Of a stretch of DNA of 64,000 nt, positions 40,100-48,633 are shown one piece after another (the first letter of the stretch is position 1; each line of letters begins with the position of its first letter). This DNA is from GCA-003244245 sp049673305 (lineage in GTDB: Bacteria; Actinomycetota; Actinomycetes; Mycobacteriales; Pseudonocardiaceae). The notes beneath the pieces were generated by a model. It had not been told where the DNA came from, made no database searches, and saw only the letters and a list, made by a program, of their open reading frames with translations. The translations under genes and the position numbers were made by a program. Where the stretch lies: assembly GCA_049673305.1 (NCBI GenBank), contig JBATXM010000228.1:1-64000 (forward strand). Direction: 5' to 3'.

Positions 40100-40114
40100 C
40101 TGACTGCTCGCCGC

Positions 40115-40522
40115 TCACGAGCCGCGCGGCAGCGCGGCCAGCGCGCCGAGCACGCCGTTGACAAAGCGTGGAGAGTCCTCGGTGGACAGCAGCTTGGCCA
40201 GCTCGATGGCCTCGTCAATGGCCACCGCATCGTCCACCTCGGTAGAGAACAGCAGCTCGAACACACCGAGCCGGAGCACCGCCCGATCCACAGCGGGCAT
40301 CCGCGCCAAGGTCCACCCGTGAGCCTGCTCGGCGAGCAATCGGTCGATGTCGTCGGCGTGCTCGACGACGCCGTGCACCAATAAGACGGTGTAGTCGCTG
40401 ATCGGGGGCAGCTCCGGGGCTCCGACCCGCTCGGCGAGCAGCGCCAACGGATCCAGCCCGCGCAGGTCGGATTCGAAGAGGATGTCGACGGCGCGTTTGC
40501 GGGCCTTGCTGCGGGCACCCAC
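40115..40522 (-). CDS. nusB: Transcription antitermination factor NusB
   Basis: 135-residue all-helical RNA-binding protein, part of the rRNA antitermination complex with NusE(S10). It shows the family N-terminus ARSKARKRAVDILFESDLRG and the conserved AVLRLGVFELLF and AIDEAIELAKLLSTEDSPRF. GTG start at 40522, 1 nt after the efp stop, so coupled to efp. Normal length. Confidence 0.95.
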   Translation of the reverse strand: MGARSKARKRAVDILFESDLRGLDPLALLAERVGAPELPPISDYTVLLVHGVVEHADDIDRLLAEQAHGWTLARMPAVDRAVLRLGVFELLFSTEVDDAVAIDEAIELAKLLSTEDSPRFVNGVLGALAALPRGS

Positions 40523-40523
40523 C

Positions 40524-41087
40524 TCAGCTACTGATGCGGCCGAGGTAACGCCCGTCCCGGGTGTCTACCTTGACCTTCTCGCCGGTGCTGACGAACAGCG
40601 GTACCTGGATCTCGGCGCCAGTCTCCAATGTGGCGGGCTTGGTGCCACCGGTCGACCGGTCCCCCTGCAGACCCGGGTCGGTGTGCGAGATCACCAACTC
40701 CACCGAGGTGGGCAACTCGATGTAGAGCGGGGTGCCGTCATGGATGGCGACCAGCACAGTCTGGTTGTCCAGCAGATATTTTGCCGCATCTCCGACGACA
40801 CCACCAGAAACGGTGATCTGGTCGAAGGTGTCGCCGTCCATGAACACGAAGTCGGCGCCGTCAGCGTACAAATAGGTCATATCGCGCCGGTCGACAGTGG
40901 CTGTGTCGACTCTGGTACCCGCGTTGAACGTCTTGTCCACGACCTTGCCGGACAGCACGTTCTTCAGGGTGGTCCGCACGAAAGCGCCGCCCTTGCCCGG
41001 TTTGACGTGCTGAAACTTCACGACTGACCACAGCTGTCCGTCGAGGTTCAGCACGATCCCGTTCTGCAGGTCGTTGGTGGTGGCCAC
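40524..41087 (-). CDS. efp: Translation elongation factor P
   Basis: 187 residues, three beta-barrel domains. It relieves ribosome stalling at polyproline. The modification loop VKPGKGGAFVRTTLKNVLSG holds the conserved Lys; GYL-type KOW, OB and C-terminal domains follow (IELPTSVELVISHTDPGLQG, ETGAEIQVPLFV). ATG at 41087. Between an M24 peptidase gene (19 nt upstream) and nusB, the standard order. Confidence 0.96.
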   Translation of the reverse strand: MATTNDLQNGIVLNLDGQLWSVVKFQHVKPGKGGAFVRTTLKNVLSGKVVDKTFNAGTRVDTATVDRRDMTYLYADGADFVFMDGDTFDQITVSGGVVGDAAKYLLDNQTVLVAIHDGTPLYIELPTSVELVISHTDPGLQGDRSTGGTKPATLETGAEIQVPLFVSTGEKVKVDTRDGRYLGRISS

Positions 41088-41106
41088 GTCAGCCTGTCTC
41101 TCCTAG

Positions 41107-42198
41107 TCAGCAGGGCACGACCACGAGGTCCTTCGTGGTCAGGGTAAGGAGTTCTGGGTCTCCGTCGGAAACAATGAGGGTGTCCTCAATGCGCACGCCG
41201 CCCCGGCCGGCCAGGTAGACACCCGGCTCAACGGTGACCGCCATCCCTGTCACCAGTGTACCGACCCCGAACTGCGACAACGCCGGAGCCTCATGAATCT
41301 GCAGGCCGACGCCGTGCCCGAGACCGTGCACGAAGTCCTCGCCATGCCCAGCGTGCGTGATGACATTCCGGGCCGCCGCGTCCACATCACGGACGTCGGC
41401 CCCAGCGCGCAACGCGGCCCGCCCAGCCGCCTGCGCCGCGGCAACCAGATCGTAGATCTCCCGCTGCCAGCCGGCCGGCGTTCCGAGCACCACGGTGCGG
41501 GTCATGTCGGAGTGATAGCCATCGACCAGGGCACCGAAGTCCATCTTCAGCAGCTCGCCTCGGCTCAGCTGCACGTCGGTCGGGCGGTGGTGGGGTATTG
41601 CGGAGTTCGCGCCAGTCGCCACGATGGTCTCGAACGAAGGGCCGGTAGCTCCCGCCGCCACCATCCGGCCCTCCAGGTCGCGGGCCACCTCGCGCTCCGT
41701 GCGGCCCGGGCGCAGCCCACCCTCGGCAAACAGTCCAGCCAGGGCGGTGTCAGCAACCGCGCAGGCCGCGCGCAGCGCGGCGATCTCGGTCTCATCCTTG
41801 ATCAACCGCAGCGCTTCCACCGGCCGCGAGATGGCGACCAGCACCCCCGCACCGGTGACCTTCGCCAGAGCGGCGTGCCCGTCGACCGTCATCACATGGC
41901 TTTCGAAGCCCAACCGGCCGGCCCCTCCGTCGAGGGCGTCCTTGGCCAACCGCGAGCGGATAGCCCTGTCGATCACCCGGCGAAGGTCGGGCACCTGGTG
42001 CTGCGACTGCGTGCGATAGCGGCCGTCAGTGGCGAACACGCTGCGTTCGTCGCCCTCGGCGTGCACCAGCAGGGCACCGTTGGTGCCGGTGAATCCGGTG
42101 AGGTAGCGGAGGTTGAGCAGATCGGTGACCAGCAGCGCGTCGAGCTCCAGCGCACGCAGCCGCTCGCGGAGCGCCGCGCGGCGCCCAGGGTAGGACAT
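41107..42198 (-). CDS. M24B metallopeptidase, Xaa-Pro aminopeptidase/dipeptidase
   Basis: 363 residues: N-terminal creatinase-like domain (about 1-130) and C-terminal pita-bread domain with the five metal ligands: Asp in KMDFGALVDGY and DMTRTVVLGT, His in FVHGLGHGVGLQIHE, Glu in VTVEPGVYLAGRGG and in GVRIEDTLIV. HHRPTDVQL carries the proton-shuttle His. Cleaves N-terminal residues before proline. The position directly upstream of efp, which deals with proline-rich synthesis, is conserved in actinobacteria. ATG at 42198. Confidence 0.93.
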   Translation of the reverse strand: MSYPGRRAALRERLRALELDALLVTDLLNLRYLTGFTGTNGALLVHAEGDERSVFATDGRYRTQSQHQVPDLRRVIDRAIRSRLAKDALDGGAGRLGFESHVMTVDGHAALAKVTGAGVLVAISRPVEALRLIKDETEIAALRAACAVADTALAGLFAEGGLRPGRTEREVARDLEGRMVAAGATGPSFETIVATGANSAIPHHRPTDVQLSRGELLKMDFGALVDGYHSDMTRTVVLGTPAGWQREIYDLVAAAQAAGRAALRAGADVRDVDAAARNVITHAGHGEDFVHGLGHGVGLQIHEAPALSQFGVGTLVTGMAVTVEPGVYLAGRGGVRIEDTLIVSDGDPELLTLTTKDLVVVPC

Positions 42199-42229
42199 GG
42201 ACCTGACGGTAGCGGGTCACCCAACGTTG

Positions 42230-42664
42230 TCAGGTGCCGGCGCGGCCGGCGAGCCAGCGCAACGCGAGCGGGTAGCCCTCGATCCCCAGGCCGACGATGA
42301 CTCCGGAGGCGATGGCCGAGATGTGGCTGTGGTGCCGGAATGGCTCGCGCGCGTGCACATTGCTGATGTGCACCTCCACCAACGGCGCCGACAACTGCGC
42401 GGCGGCGTCCCGGACCGCGATCGAGTAATGCGTCCACGCCCCGGCGTTGAGCACCACCGGGCTCGCGGTGTCGGCGGCCTCATGCAGCCAGCTCGTCATG
42501 ACGCCCTCGTGGTCGGTCTGCCGCACATCCACCTCCAGCCCCAGCTCGGTTCCGACCAGCTGGCACAGCGCGACCAAGTCGTCATGAGTGGTAGCGCCAT
42601 AGACCTCGGGCTCGCGGGTCCCGAGCCGACCCAGGTTTGGCCCGTTGAGCACGAGCACCTTCAC
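42230..42664 (-). CDS. aroQ: 3-dehydroquinate dehydratase, type II
   Basis: 144 residues, dodecameric type II enzyme of the shikimate pathway. VLVLNGPNLGRLGTREPEVY contains the catalytic Arg/Tyr loop; LNAGAWTHYSIAV is the substrate-binding Asn motif in its actinobacterial form; VEVHISNVHAREPFRHHSHI supplies the catalytic His. Overlaps aroB by 4 nt. Confidence 0.95.
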   Translation of the reverse strand: MKVLVLNGPNLGRLGTREPEVYGATTHDDLVALCQLVGTELGLEVDVRQTDHEGVMTSWLHEAADTASPVVLNAGAWTHYSIAVRDAAAQLSAPLVEVHISNVHAREPFRHHSHISAIASGVIVGLGIEGYPLALRWLAGRAGT

Positions 42665-43806
42665 CGCGCGGCCCCTGCCCCTGTGGCCACTGCGGCGTAG
42701 GCTCCGGCGAGCAGTTCGGGGGCCGGGTCCTCCAGCCGACCGGGCTTCCCCACACCGTTGAGCACCACGAAGCGCAACACACCCGAGCGGGTCTTCTTGT
42801 CGTTGCGCATATTCTCCAGCAGCTCAGGGAGCGCGTCAGCGTCGTACCCAGTAGGCAGGCCAATCGAGCTGAGCACCGTTCGATGCCGCTGCGCGGTAGC
42901 GTCGTCCAGGCGCCCGGCGAGCCGGGCCAACTCCGCCGCGAAGATCATGCCGACGCTCACCGCAGCACCGTGCCGCCACCGGTAGCCCTCTCGACGCTCC
43001 AGGGCGTGGCCCAGCGTGTGCCCGTAATTGAGCACCTCACGCAGGTGTGATTCCCGCAAGTCAGCGGCCACCACGTCAGCTTTGACCTTGATCGCTCGGC
43101 CGACCAGCTCTTCCAGCACTGGCCCGGAGGGATCCAGCGCGGCGTCCGGGTCAGCCTCGATCCGCTCCAGGATCACTGGGTCGGCGATGAACCCCGCCTT
43201 GACCACTTCGGCCATTCCGGCGACGAGCTCAGCACGCGGCAGCGTCGCGAGGGTCGCGAGGTCGGCCAGCACCGCGACAGGCTCGTGGAACGCACCGACC
43301 AGGTTCTTGCCCGCGTCGGTGTTGATTCCAGTCTTCCCGCCCACTGCGGCGTCCACCATCGCCAGCAGCGTGGTGGGCACCTGCACCACCCGGACCCCGC
43401 GCAGCCAGGTAGCGGCGACGAACCCAGCGAGGTCGGTGACCGCCCCGCCACCGAAGCCAACTACGGTACCCGTGCGGTCCAGGCCCACCTGCCCGAGGGC
43501 GTCCCAACAGAATCCGGCCACCGCCAGCGTCTTGCCGTCCTCGGCGTCGGGCACCTCGATACGGTAAGCCGGCGAACCGAGGTACTCCAGCACGGTGCGC
43601 AGCGCCTCTGCGGGCTCGGCCAAGGTTGGCTGGTGCACGATCGCCACGGCGCCGCTGCCCACCGCGTCCAGCAACTCAGCCCGCAAATACCGCCCGACGA
43701 TGACGTCGTAGGGCTGCGCTGTGGCCACCCGGATCCGCATCGGCTCAGTATCACCGGCCCGCACTGAATCACCGGCCCTACCTGATAGCTCACCGGTCTC
43801 ACTCAT
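42661..43806 (-). CDS. aroB: 3-dehydroquinate synthase
   Basis: 381 residues. NAD- and Zn-dependent cyclisation of DAHP. GTVVGFGGGAVTDLAGFVAA binds NAD; VPTTLLAMVDAAVGGKTGIN and KNLVGAFHEP are signatures; the zinc ligands are the Glu in ELVAGMAEVVKAG and the His residues in VLNYGHTLGHALE and RWRHGAAVSVGM. The ATG at 43806 overlaps the aroK end by 8 nt; the first 22 residues are a non-conserved polar leader. All catalytic residues are present. Confidence 0.96.
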   Translation of the reverse strand: MSETGELSGRAGDSVRAGDTEPMRIRVATAQPYDVIVGRYLRAELLDAVGSGAVAIVHQPTLAEPAEALRTVLEYLGSPAYRIEVPDAEDGKTLAVAGFCWDALGQVGLDRTGTVVGFGGGAVTDLAGFVAATWLRGVRVVQVPTTLLAMVDAAVGGKTGINTDAGKNLVGAFHEPVAVLADLATLATLPRAELVAGMAEVVKAGFIADPVILERIEADPDAALDPSGPVLEELVGRAIKVKADVVAADLRESHLREVLNYGHTLGHALERREGYRWRHGAAVSVGMIFAAELARLAGRLDDATAQRHRTVLSSIGLPTGYDADALPELLENMRNDKKTRSGVLRFVVLNGVGKPGRLEDPAPELLAGAYAAVATGAGAAR

Positions 43807-44335
43807 CGCCGCTCCTGTCTTCTCCCCGCTTGTGCAGAGTCAACAGCACTTCCGCCGCTACGTCCTGCGCGCAGCGACCAGTTGTCGAGACGACGGCACT
43901 GGACACCGCTTCGTAGATCGGACGGCGCTGCGCGAGCAATTGCCGCAGATGCGCTCGGGGATGCGGGAGCAGCCACGGGTGCAGTGGAATGAGACCCTCC
44001 CGGCGAAGCAGCTCATCGAGTTCCACATCGAGAAATACAACGTGGAAGGGGGCCAATTGTTCCTGAATCACGGGGTTCAGCGGCGTGCCACCACCCAGAG
44101 CGAGCACACCCGCATGATCCGCGAGAACAGTACCAATAAGGCGACACTCCAGGTCGCTGAATCCCTCTCGCCCTAGCTTGACAACCAGCTCGCCGGCGGG
44201 CAGGCCGCACTCATCCTCCACGTCATCATCGAAATCGCGAAACGAGACACCCAGCTTGCCTGCCACCAGCCGCCCCACAGTGCTCTTTCCCGACCCCGGT
44301 GGACCGATGAGTACCAGGATTGGTCCGCTCACCAT
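43799..44335 (-). CDS. aroK: Shikimate kinase-like protein, divergent
   Basis: 178 residues. P-loop LIGPPGSGKSTVGRLVAGKL, acidic FRDFDDDVEDECG (holding the Asp that contacts shikimate), LALGGGTPLN and QRRPIYEAV. Against M. tuberculosis AroK, the shikimate-binding Arg58 (in the motif F-R-x-x-E) is Ser here (GREGFSDLE), and the lid Arg117 (T-A-R-P-L-L) appears to be His (PLHPWLL); Arg136 is kept. So substrate binding is doubtful despite the perfect aro context. The gene looks less GC-rich by eye than aroB. It starts within the end of a 59-codon ORF and abuts the second island, so it could be a replaced or repurposed copy. Confidence 0.8.
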   Translation of the reverse strand: MVSGPILVLIGPPGSGKSTVGRLVAGKLGVSFRDFDDDVEDECGLPAGELVVKLGREGFSDLECRLIGTVLADHAGVLALGGGTPLNPVIQEQLAPFHVVFLDVELDELLRREGLIPLHPWLLPHPRAHLRQLLAQRRPIYEAVSSAVVSTTGRCAQDVAAEVLLTLHKRGEDRSGDE

Positions 44336-44508
44336 GCGTTTGATTTCCTTAAGCCATAATTCTCAAGGCGATTGTCCAGCTCCTTATCGTCGAGCTGTCC
44401 CACCGCGACAGTGGTCAGGTCGTCGGCGGGAATCGTAGTACGAGGCTGCTCCTGGGTCATGCTCACCGCCATGCGACGAGCTGCCAGGTGTTGCCGCTCT
44501 GCCGCCAT
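44329..44508 (-). CDS. Small uncharacterised ORF overlapping aroK
   Basis: 59 codons. Not recognised. The ATG at 44508 has an excellent ribosome site (GGGAGG, 6 nt spacer), and its TGA overlaps the aroK ATG region, implying translational coupling. The sequence is polar with an acidic middle (PADDLTTVAVGQLDDKELDN) and ends in NYGLRKSNAW. There is no signal peptide, Cys or membrane segment. It could be a leader peptide for aroK, a small regulatory protein or, more speculatively, a precursor peptide with its core at the C-terminus. Confidence 0.5.
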   Translation of the reverse strand: MAAERQHLAARRMAVSMTQEQPRTTIPADDLTTVAVGQLDDKELDNRLENYGLRKSNAW

Positions 44509-45642
44509 ATCTTGCCTCCCGCCCTTGCCGTGAATTTTCGACTCTGTCGGCACATCCGCGCTGGTCAGCGTAGACCATTTATCCTGGCAGCATCGAACGC
44601 CACGGGTCTACCACCTCCCCCGGTAGGCCCCGGTAGACAACCCACTCCAGCCAGAACCCCCGGTCATCAGATGCACCCAGCTCAGGCACACGCGAGGAGA
44701 GCACGCCCTCCACCCCCGGGGTGGTGGCGACCCACCGCGACGACTGACGATGCCTGGGAGCGCGACTCGTAACTTGCCCCATACGTTGGCCGTACTCGAG
44801 TGGAGGCTGGTCAAGCGGCAGACAGGGCAAAAAAGATGTCACAGATCTCCGGTGTCGTCGCCCTGGACCGTCACATACATCCAACAATCGGGCCTGGGCG
44901 AACGACCCCGATTAAGAACTCGGGCCGGGAGGCTGTCCCTCGGCATCCTAGCGACTAGCGACCAACGATCTCTAGGGAACAGTGAATGGCCACGTGACGG
45001 TCGGGGCATTGGCCGCATTGGGGTCAATGCCCGCCAACCGTATCAGCCCGGGTCGTTCCCACAAGGGGCCAGCGACATGGAGGGTCCAGGTCCGGTCGCG
45101 GCCGGCGTGCTCCGTGGCCCAGGCGAGAGCTTCCCGCACATCCCCGCCGCTAATACTTCAGTCGCACATTGTGATATGTGAGGTGTTGTTGCTGGTAGTG
45201 GTATGCGTGGTCGCGGACGCAGCGTGACCAGCGCGCGGCCGGCGCTGTCCATGAACTCGACGTCACCGACGTTTTTGAGCCGCTCCACGTTGGTGACGTC
45301 GAGTTCACGGCACTTGGCCCCGCCCGTCCGCCCGTACCGGTTGGTTAGGGTCCCGCAGTAGCCACTCGGCGCATAACGGGCCAGCTCAGCCTCCACAGCT
45401 TCGCGCTCCGCAACGCTGACCGAGGCGGGGATCGCGTTCATCGTCTCAGTCAAGGCTCGTTCATACACCACGGAATGACCTGCTGATACGCGACCCCGGA
45501 CAGCAACCTCCGAGTTCAGCACACCCAGTCGCGCGCGAGGCAGGCCGAATTTTACCGCTGGGTAGCGCGATCCGCTGGCCCTGCGGGGTCCCGTGAACCG
45601 CCTGCGGTCACCGTTAGGACGAAGACGGGTTCGACGAGGAGT
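44509..45642. other. Gene-poor left flank of the second island
   Basis: About 1.1 kb with only weak ORFs on the minus strand (44579-44887 and 45043-45522). They have atypical residue composition, lack good ribosome sites and match nothing I recognise. Probably decayed or non-coding DNA left by earlier insertions. A tiny gene cannot be ruled out. Confidence 0.5.
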
Positions 45643-45894
45643 GTGGTCCTACCGACGCGTCACCTGCCAGGTCGCTGTCCAGTGGTGCTGTTTCAGTTGG
45701 TCTGTGCGCGTCTTCATGAGCTGTGTCTGATCCGCCCGGGGTTGACGGTGATCGAGCAGTCCTTGGTGGGCACGGCACGCGAGGCTGCCCGCTGGGAGAC
45801 AGCCGCGCGGGAGGCCGGGTTGGCACGCCGCCGCAGTGTCGAGTGCTTGATCGGGGCTGAAACTGGTGAGCTCGCGTTTATCTGGACATTTTGA
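45643..45894 (+). pseudogene. Possible Tn3-family transposase fragment
   Basis: 83-residue reading frame whose middle (LHELCLIRPGLTVIEQSLVG, then TAREAARWETA) resembles the N-terminal DUF4158-like region of Tn3-type TnpA proteins (pattern RPG-x-x-x-x-E-x-x-V-x-x-A-R). It is truncated on both sides: a full transposase is about 1000 residues. Recognition is from memory of the family pattern and needs a profile search. Confidence 0.35.
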
Positions 45895-45902
45895 TGATGC
45901 TG

Positions 45903-46148
45903 TCAGTGGCAGGTCTCGGCGATGTCGGGCTGGGTGTCCTCGCCGAGCTGGGTGAGGAGTTCATGGATGCGGGCGACGACGGCCTTGTGGCGTTCGACTT
46001 CGCGAGGCCAGCCGCGTTCGGTGGCGTCTTGGATGATTTGCTGCTCGCGTGCCAGGCGTGCCTGGAGCCCAGGCGCCGCGCGGGAGTCGATGGGTTCGCG
46101 GCAGCATGTCGGCCCCAGCTCCCATATCGCCCAACCGATTTTGCCCAT
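45903..46148 (-). pseudogene. Possible fragment of an actinobacterial integrase/recombinase-associated protein
   Basis: 81 codons. LARERQ-like helix (QARLAREQQIIQDATERGWP followed by REVERHKAVVARIHELLTQL) resembles the C-terminal charged coiled-coil of actinobacterial site-specific recombinases and related small proteins. No catalytic residues are present. It lies directly upstream of, and divergent from, the biosynthetic cluster, and may mark the insertion boundary. Confidence 0.35.
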
Positions 46149-46254
46149 GGGCCACTGTGGCCCGTGCTACATTCGGGGCCTGCTTTCTTCAGGAGGTACC
46201 GCACTTTGGGTACCTTGCACAGGCGTTACGTGACTGCACAGGGGTTCACTGGCA

Positions 46255-48072
46255 ATGCGTGCACTGGTTACAGGAGGCGCCGGCTTCGTCGGATCACACT
46301 TGACCGAAGGCTTGGTGGCGCAAGGAAATGCGGTACTCGTGGTGAATGATCTGAGCCGCGGCCATGTGGCCAACCTCGACGTAGCGTTACGTCGGGGAGT
46401 CAAGCTTATCCGCCAGGATGTTCGGGCGTCGAACGCCATGCGGGACATCATGCGATGGTTCCATCCAGATGTCGTCTTCCATACAGCCGCCCAGTTTGAT
46501 GTCCGTGCCTCGATGACCGATCCGGTGGGCGATGCACATCGCAACGTCATAGGCGTCGTCAGTGTGCTCGCCGCTGCGGCCGAGGCCGGTGTTCGACGTC
46601 TCGTATTGAGTTCGACGGGTGGAGCCATCTACGGCGAGGCCGCGCAGGTTCCCACGCCTGAGACCACGCCGGCGGATCCGATGTCGGCATATGGACTTGC
46701 GAAATGGGTTGGCGAGCGTTACGGCCGATGGTTCAGCGATGCCAGAGGCATCGATGTGGTGGCATTGTGGTACAACAATGTCTATGGACCACGACAAGAA
46801 TTCGCCGGTGAATCCGGAGTCGTTGCGCGCTTCTGTGTGGCGGCGCTCGAAGGGCGACCCGCCGTCGTGTACGGGGACGGCCTGCAGAGCCGAGACTTCG
46901 TGTTCGTCGACGACGTGGTGAAAGCCAATATCGCAGTAGCGCAATGTGGAGGCCATGAATTCGATGAGTACAACGTGGGTACCGGAGTCGAGGTGACCGT
47001 CATGGGCCTGTTGGATACCATCCGTTCCGCCGCCGGTTTGGAACAGAGAGCGTGGCCCCCGAATTTCGTCTCCGTACGCGAGGGAGAGGTTCGGCGAAGT
47101 TGTCTGGACGTCACTCGCGCTCGGCGCGAGCGAATCCTGAGTGCCACGACAGTACTGCCGAAAGGTATTGAACAGACTATGAATTGGGTACGCGTTGCAC
47201 GCAAGCGCGGCACCGTGTCCCCTTTCGTCGTGCGACCGAGAGATTATCCCTCTGGTGAAGGGATTGATTTTTTCATGCCGCCTCTTTTCGGCAACAACAA
47301 CGCCATCGGCGCCACTGATAGAGAGCAATTCGCGGAATCGGGTTACCTGGTGGTTCCGCAGCTGATCCCGGATGATCTTCGTGCTCGCCTGGTGTCGGAG
47401 GTAGACCATTGGGTGGACGCGGGTCTGCGCGCGACGTCGATTGCCTCTTGCGTCGATCCGGCCGCACATGGGCTGCCCCCGCTGATGGAATTGGAGATGC
47501 CCGCGCACGGTGAGCTGCTCACGTATCGGCCATTGATGGCGCTGCTCGGCGGACTCATGGGGCCGGATTTCGTCTTCCACCATCTGCACAGCGACCGGCA
47601 CCATCCCGGGATCTCGGGCAAGCACTGGCATCACGATTATGAGCCGAACGATCGTTCCGACCAGTCGCTGTTGATGGTCCATGCCTTGCACTATCTCGGC
47701 GGACTCGACGGCACGGTGGCGAGTCTCGTGGTGTTGCCCTGTTCCCATCGCAACCCGGCCGGAAAATCGGCGCTGACTGGTCTCGGCACAATACGATTGG
47801 AAGGCGAGGTCGTCATCGATCAACTGCCGGTGGGCTCGACAGTGCTGCTGCATTCGGCATTGCTACATGCGCGCCGATTGTCCACAGTGCAGTCGGATCG
47901 TCCCCGGTATTTCGTTGACGCTTCGTATTGTCAGGTCGGGGCGCGGTGGCGGCCCGTCAAATCATTCTGGCGTCACATGCTCGCCCGCGCCCGGGAGTTG
48001 GGCCTCGACAGCGGGCTGTCGCCGGAATTGTTCGCCGAACGGCATTTCTTCGACGATACCGAAAACGTGTGA
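46255..48072 (+). CDS. Two-domain protein: extended-SDR NDP-sugar epimerase fused to a PhyH-type Fe(II)/2-oxoglutarate dioxygenase
   Basis: 605 residues. About 1-310: extended SDR (RALVTGGAGFVGSHLTEGLV NAD loop, catalytic Ser in LVLSSTGG, Tyr-Lys in SAYGLAKWVGERY, NVYGPRQEF and SRDFVFVDDVVKA), of the UDP-glucose 4-epimerase/dehydratase type. About 345-590: phytanoyl-CoA-dioxygenase-like fold (FAESGYLVVPQLIPDDLRAR) with the metal H-x-D at 459-461 in KHWHHDYEPND, a distal His at 533 or 538, and Arg in DRPRYFVDASY for 2-oxoglutarate. I know of no described enzyme with this fusion. First gene of the cluster; ATG 46255 has only a weak ribosome site. The linked activities suggest sequential oxidation or epimerisation of one substrate, not necessarily a sugar. 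Confidence 0.82.
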   Translation: MRALVTGGAGFVGSHLTEGLVAQGNAVLVVNDLSRGHVANLDVALRRGVKLIRQDVRASNAMRDIMRWFHPDVVFHTAAQFDVRASMTDPVGDAHRNVIGVVSVLAAAAEAGVRRLVLSSTGGAIYGEAAQVPTPETTPADPMSAYGLAKWVGERYGRWFSDARGIDVVALWYNNVYGPRQEFAGESGVVARFCVAALEGRPAVVYGDGLQSRDFVFVDDVVKANIAVAQCGGHEFDEYNVGTGVEVTVMGLLDTIRSAAGLEQRAWPPNFVSVREGEVRRSCLDVTRARRERILSATTVLPKGIEQTMNWVRVARKRGTVSPFVVRPRDYPSGEGIDFFMPPLFGNNNAIGATDREQFAESGYLVVPQLIPDDLRARLVSEVDHWVDAGLRATSIASCVDPAAHGLPPLMELEMPAHGELLTYRPLMALLGGLMGPDFVFHHLHSDRHHPGISGKHWHHDYEPNDRSDQSLLMVHALHYLGGLDGTVASLVVLPCSHRNPAGKSALTGLGTIRLEGEVVIDQLPVGSTVLLHSALLHARRLSTVQSDRPRYFVDASYCQVGARWRPVKSFWRHMLARARELGLDSGLSPELFAERHFFDDTENV

Positions 48073-48084
48073 GGGTGATTGACC

Positions 48085-48633
48085 ATGAAAATCGTCGAAT
48101 CCATCGATTTCGCCGAGGTCGTGCAGATCTATCGGCGCGACAACGCCGCAGACGGTACGTTCGAAGGCAACAGCTATCAGGATGGGGAGCAGAATCTCCG
48201 GCGCGCCGCGGATCTGCCCGGTCACTGGTCGCGGGTTCTGCTCTCGCGCAGCGACATTCTCGCGATCACACTCCCGTGGCATCTGAGTGAGGGCGGCGGA
48301 CTCGAGCTCGTGCCGCGTACGGGGCTGACAGTCGGGCAAACCGTCACGCGCCTGCGATCGGACTGGTCCACCTGGGCGGCCGCGAACCCGGTGTGTACAA
48401 AGAAGCTCGAGATACTGGCGACTGCGTTGCCGATGCCGCTGTTCCTCAGTACGTCCCCGGTGGACCACAGCGATTACACGGATCTCGTTGTCCGAGAAGG
48501 CCTCTTCCATGTCGACGGCCTGCATCGCGCGCTTGCGTGGGAATTGGCGGGGTCGCTGCCGGTAGACGAACGCATCGTTTCATTCGTCGCCGGAGACGCT
48601 GAAGCCATTGTACGCCAGCGGGGCCCGAAATGA
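48085..48633 (+). CDS. Uncharacterised protein with a ParB/sulfiredoxin-like motif
   Basis: 182 residues; I cannot name the family. The N-terminal half is polar; the middle has SRSDILAITLPWHLSEGGGL and LVPRTGLTVG; the C-terminal REGLFHVDGLHRALAWELAG resembles the ParB/Srx-fold signature (V-D-G-x-H-R-x-x-A). That fold is also used by ATP/ADP-dependent small-molecule kinases such as free serine kinase SbnI, so a kinase role is one possibility. Twelve nt downstream of the epimerase-PhyH fusion, and its TGA overlaps the NRPS ATG (48630-48633), so it is probably produced in step with the NRPS. It could equally be an accessory partner of the adenylation domain. Confidence 0.6.
   Translation: MKIVESIDFAEVVQIYRRDNAADGTFEGNSYQDGEQNLRRAADLPGHWSRVLLSRSDILAITLPWHLSEGGGLELVPRTGLTVGQTVTRLRSDWSTWAAANPVCTKKLEILATALPMPLFLSTSPVDHSDYTDLVVREGLFHVDGLHRALAWELAGSLPVDERIVSFVAGDAEAIVRQRGPK

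Noticed and set aside
44579..44887. 102-codon minus-strand ORF upstream of the small ORF before aroK
   Set aside because: Basic, low-complexity N-terminus and no ribosome site at any internal start; not enough to call a gene.
45043..45522. 159-codon minus-strand ORF left of the cluster
   Set aside because: The middle part has plausible protein-like composition, but start, ribosome site and homology are all unsupported. Left as possible decayed sequence.
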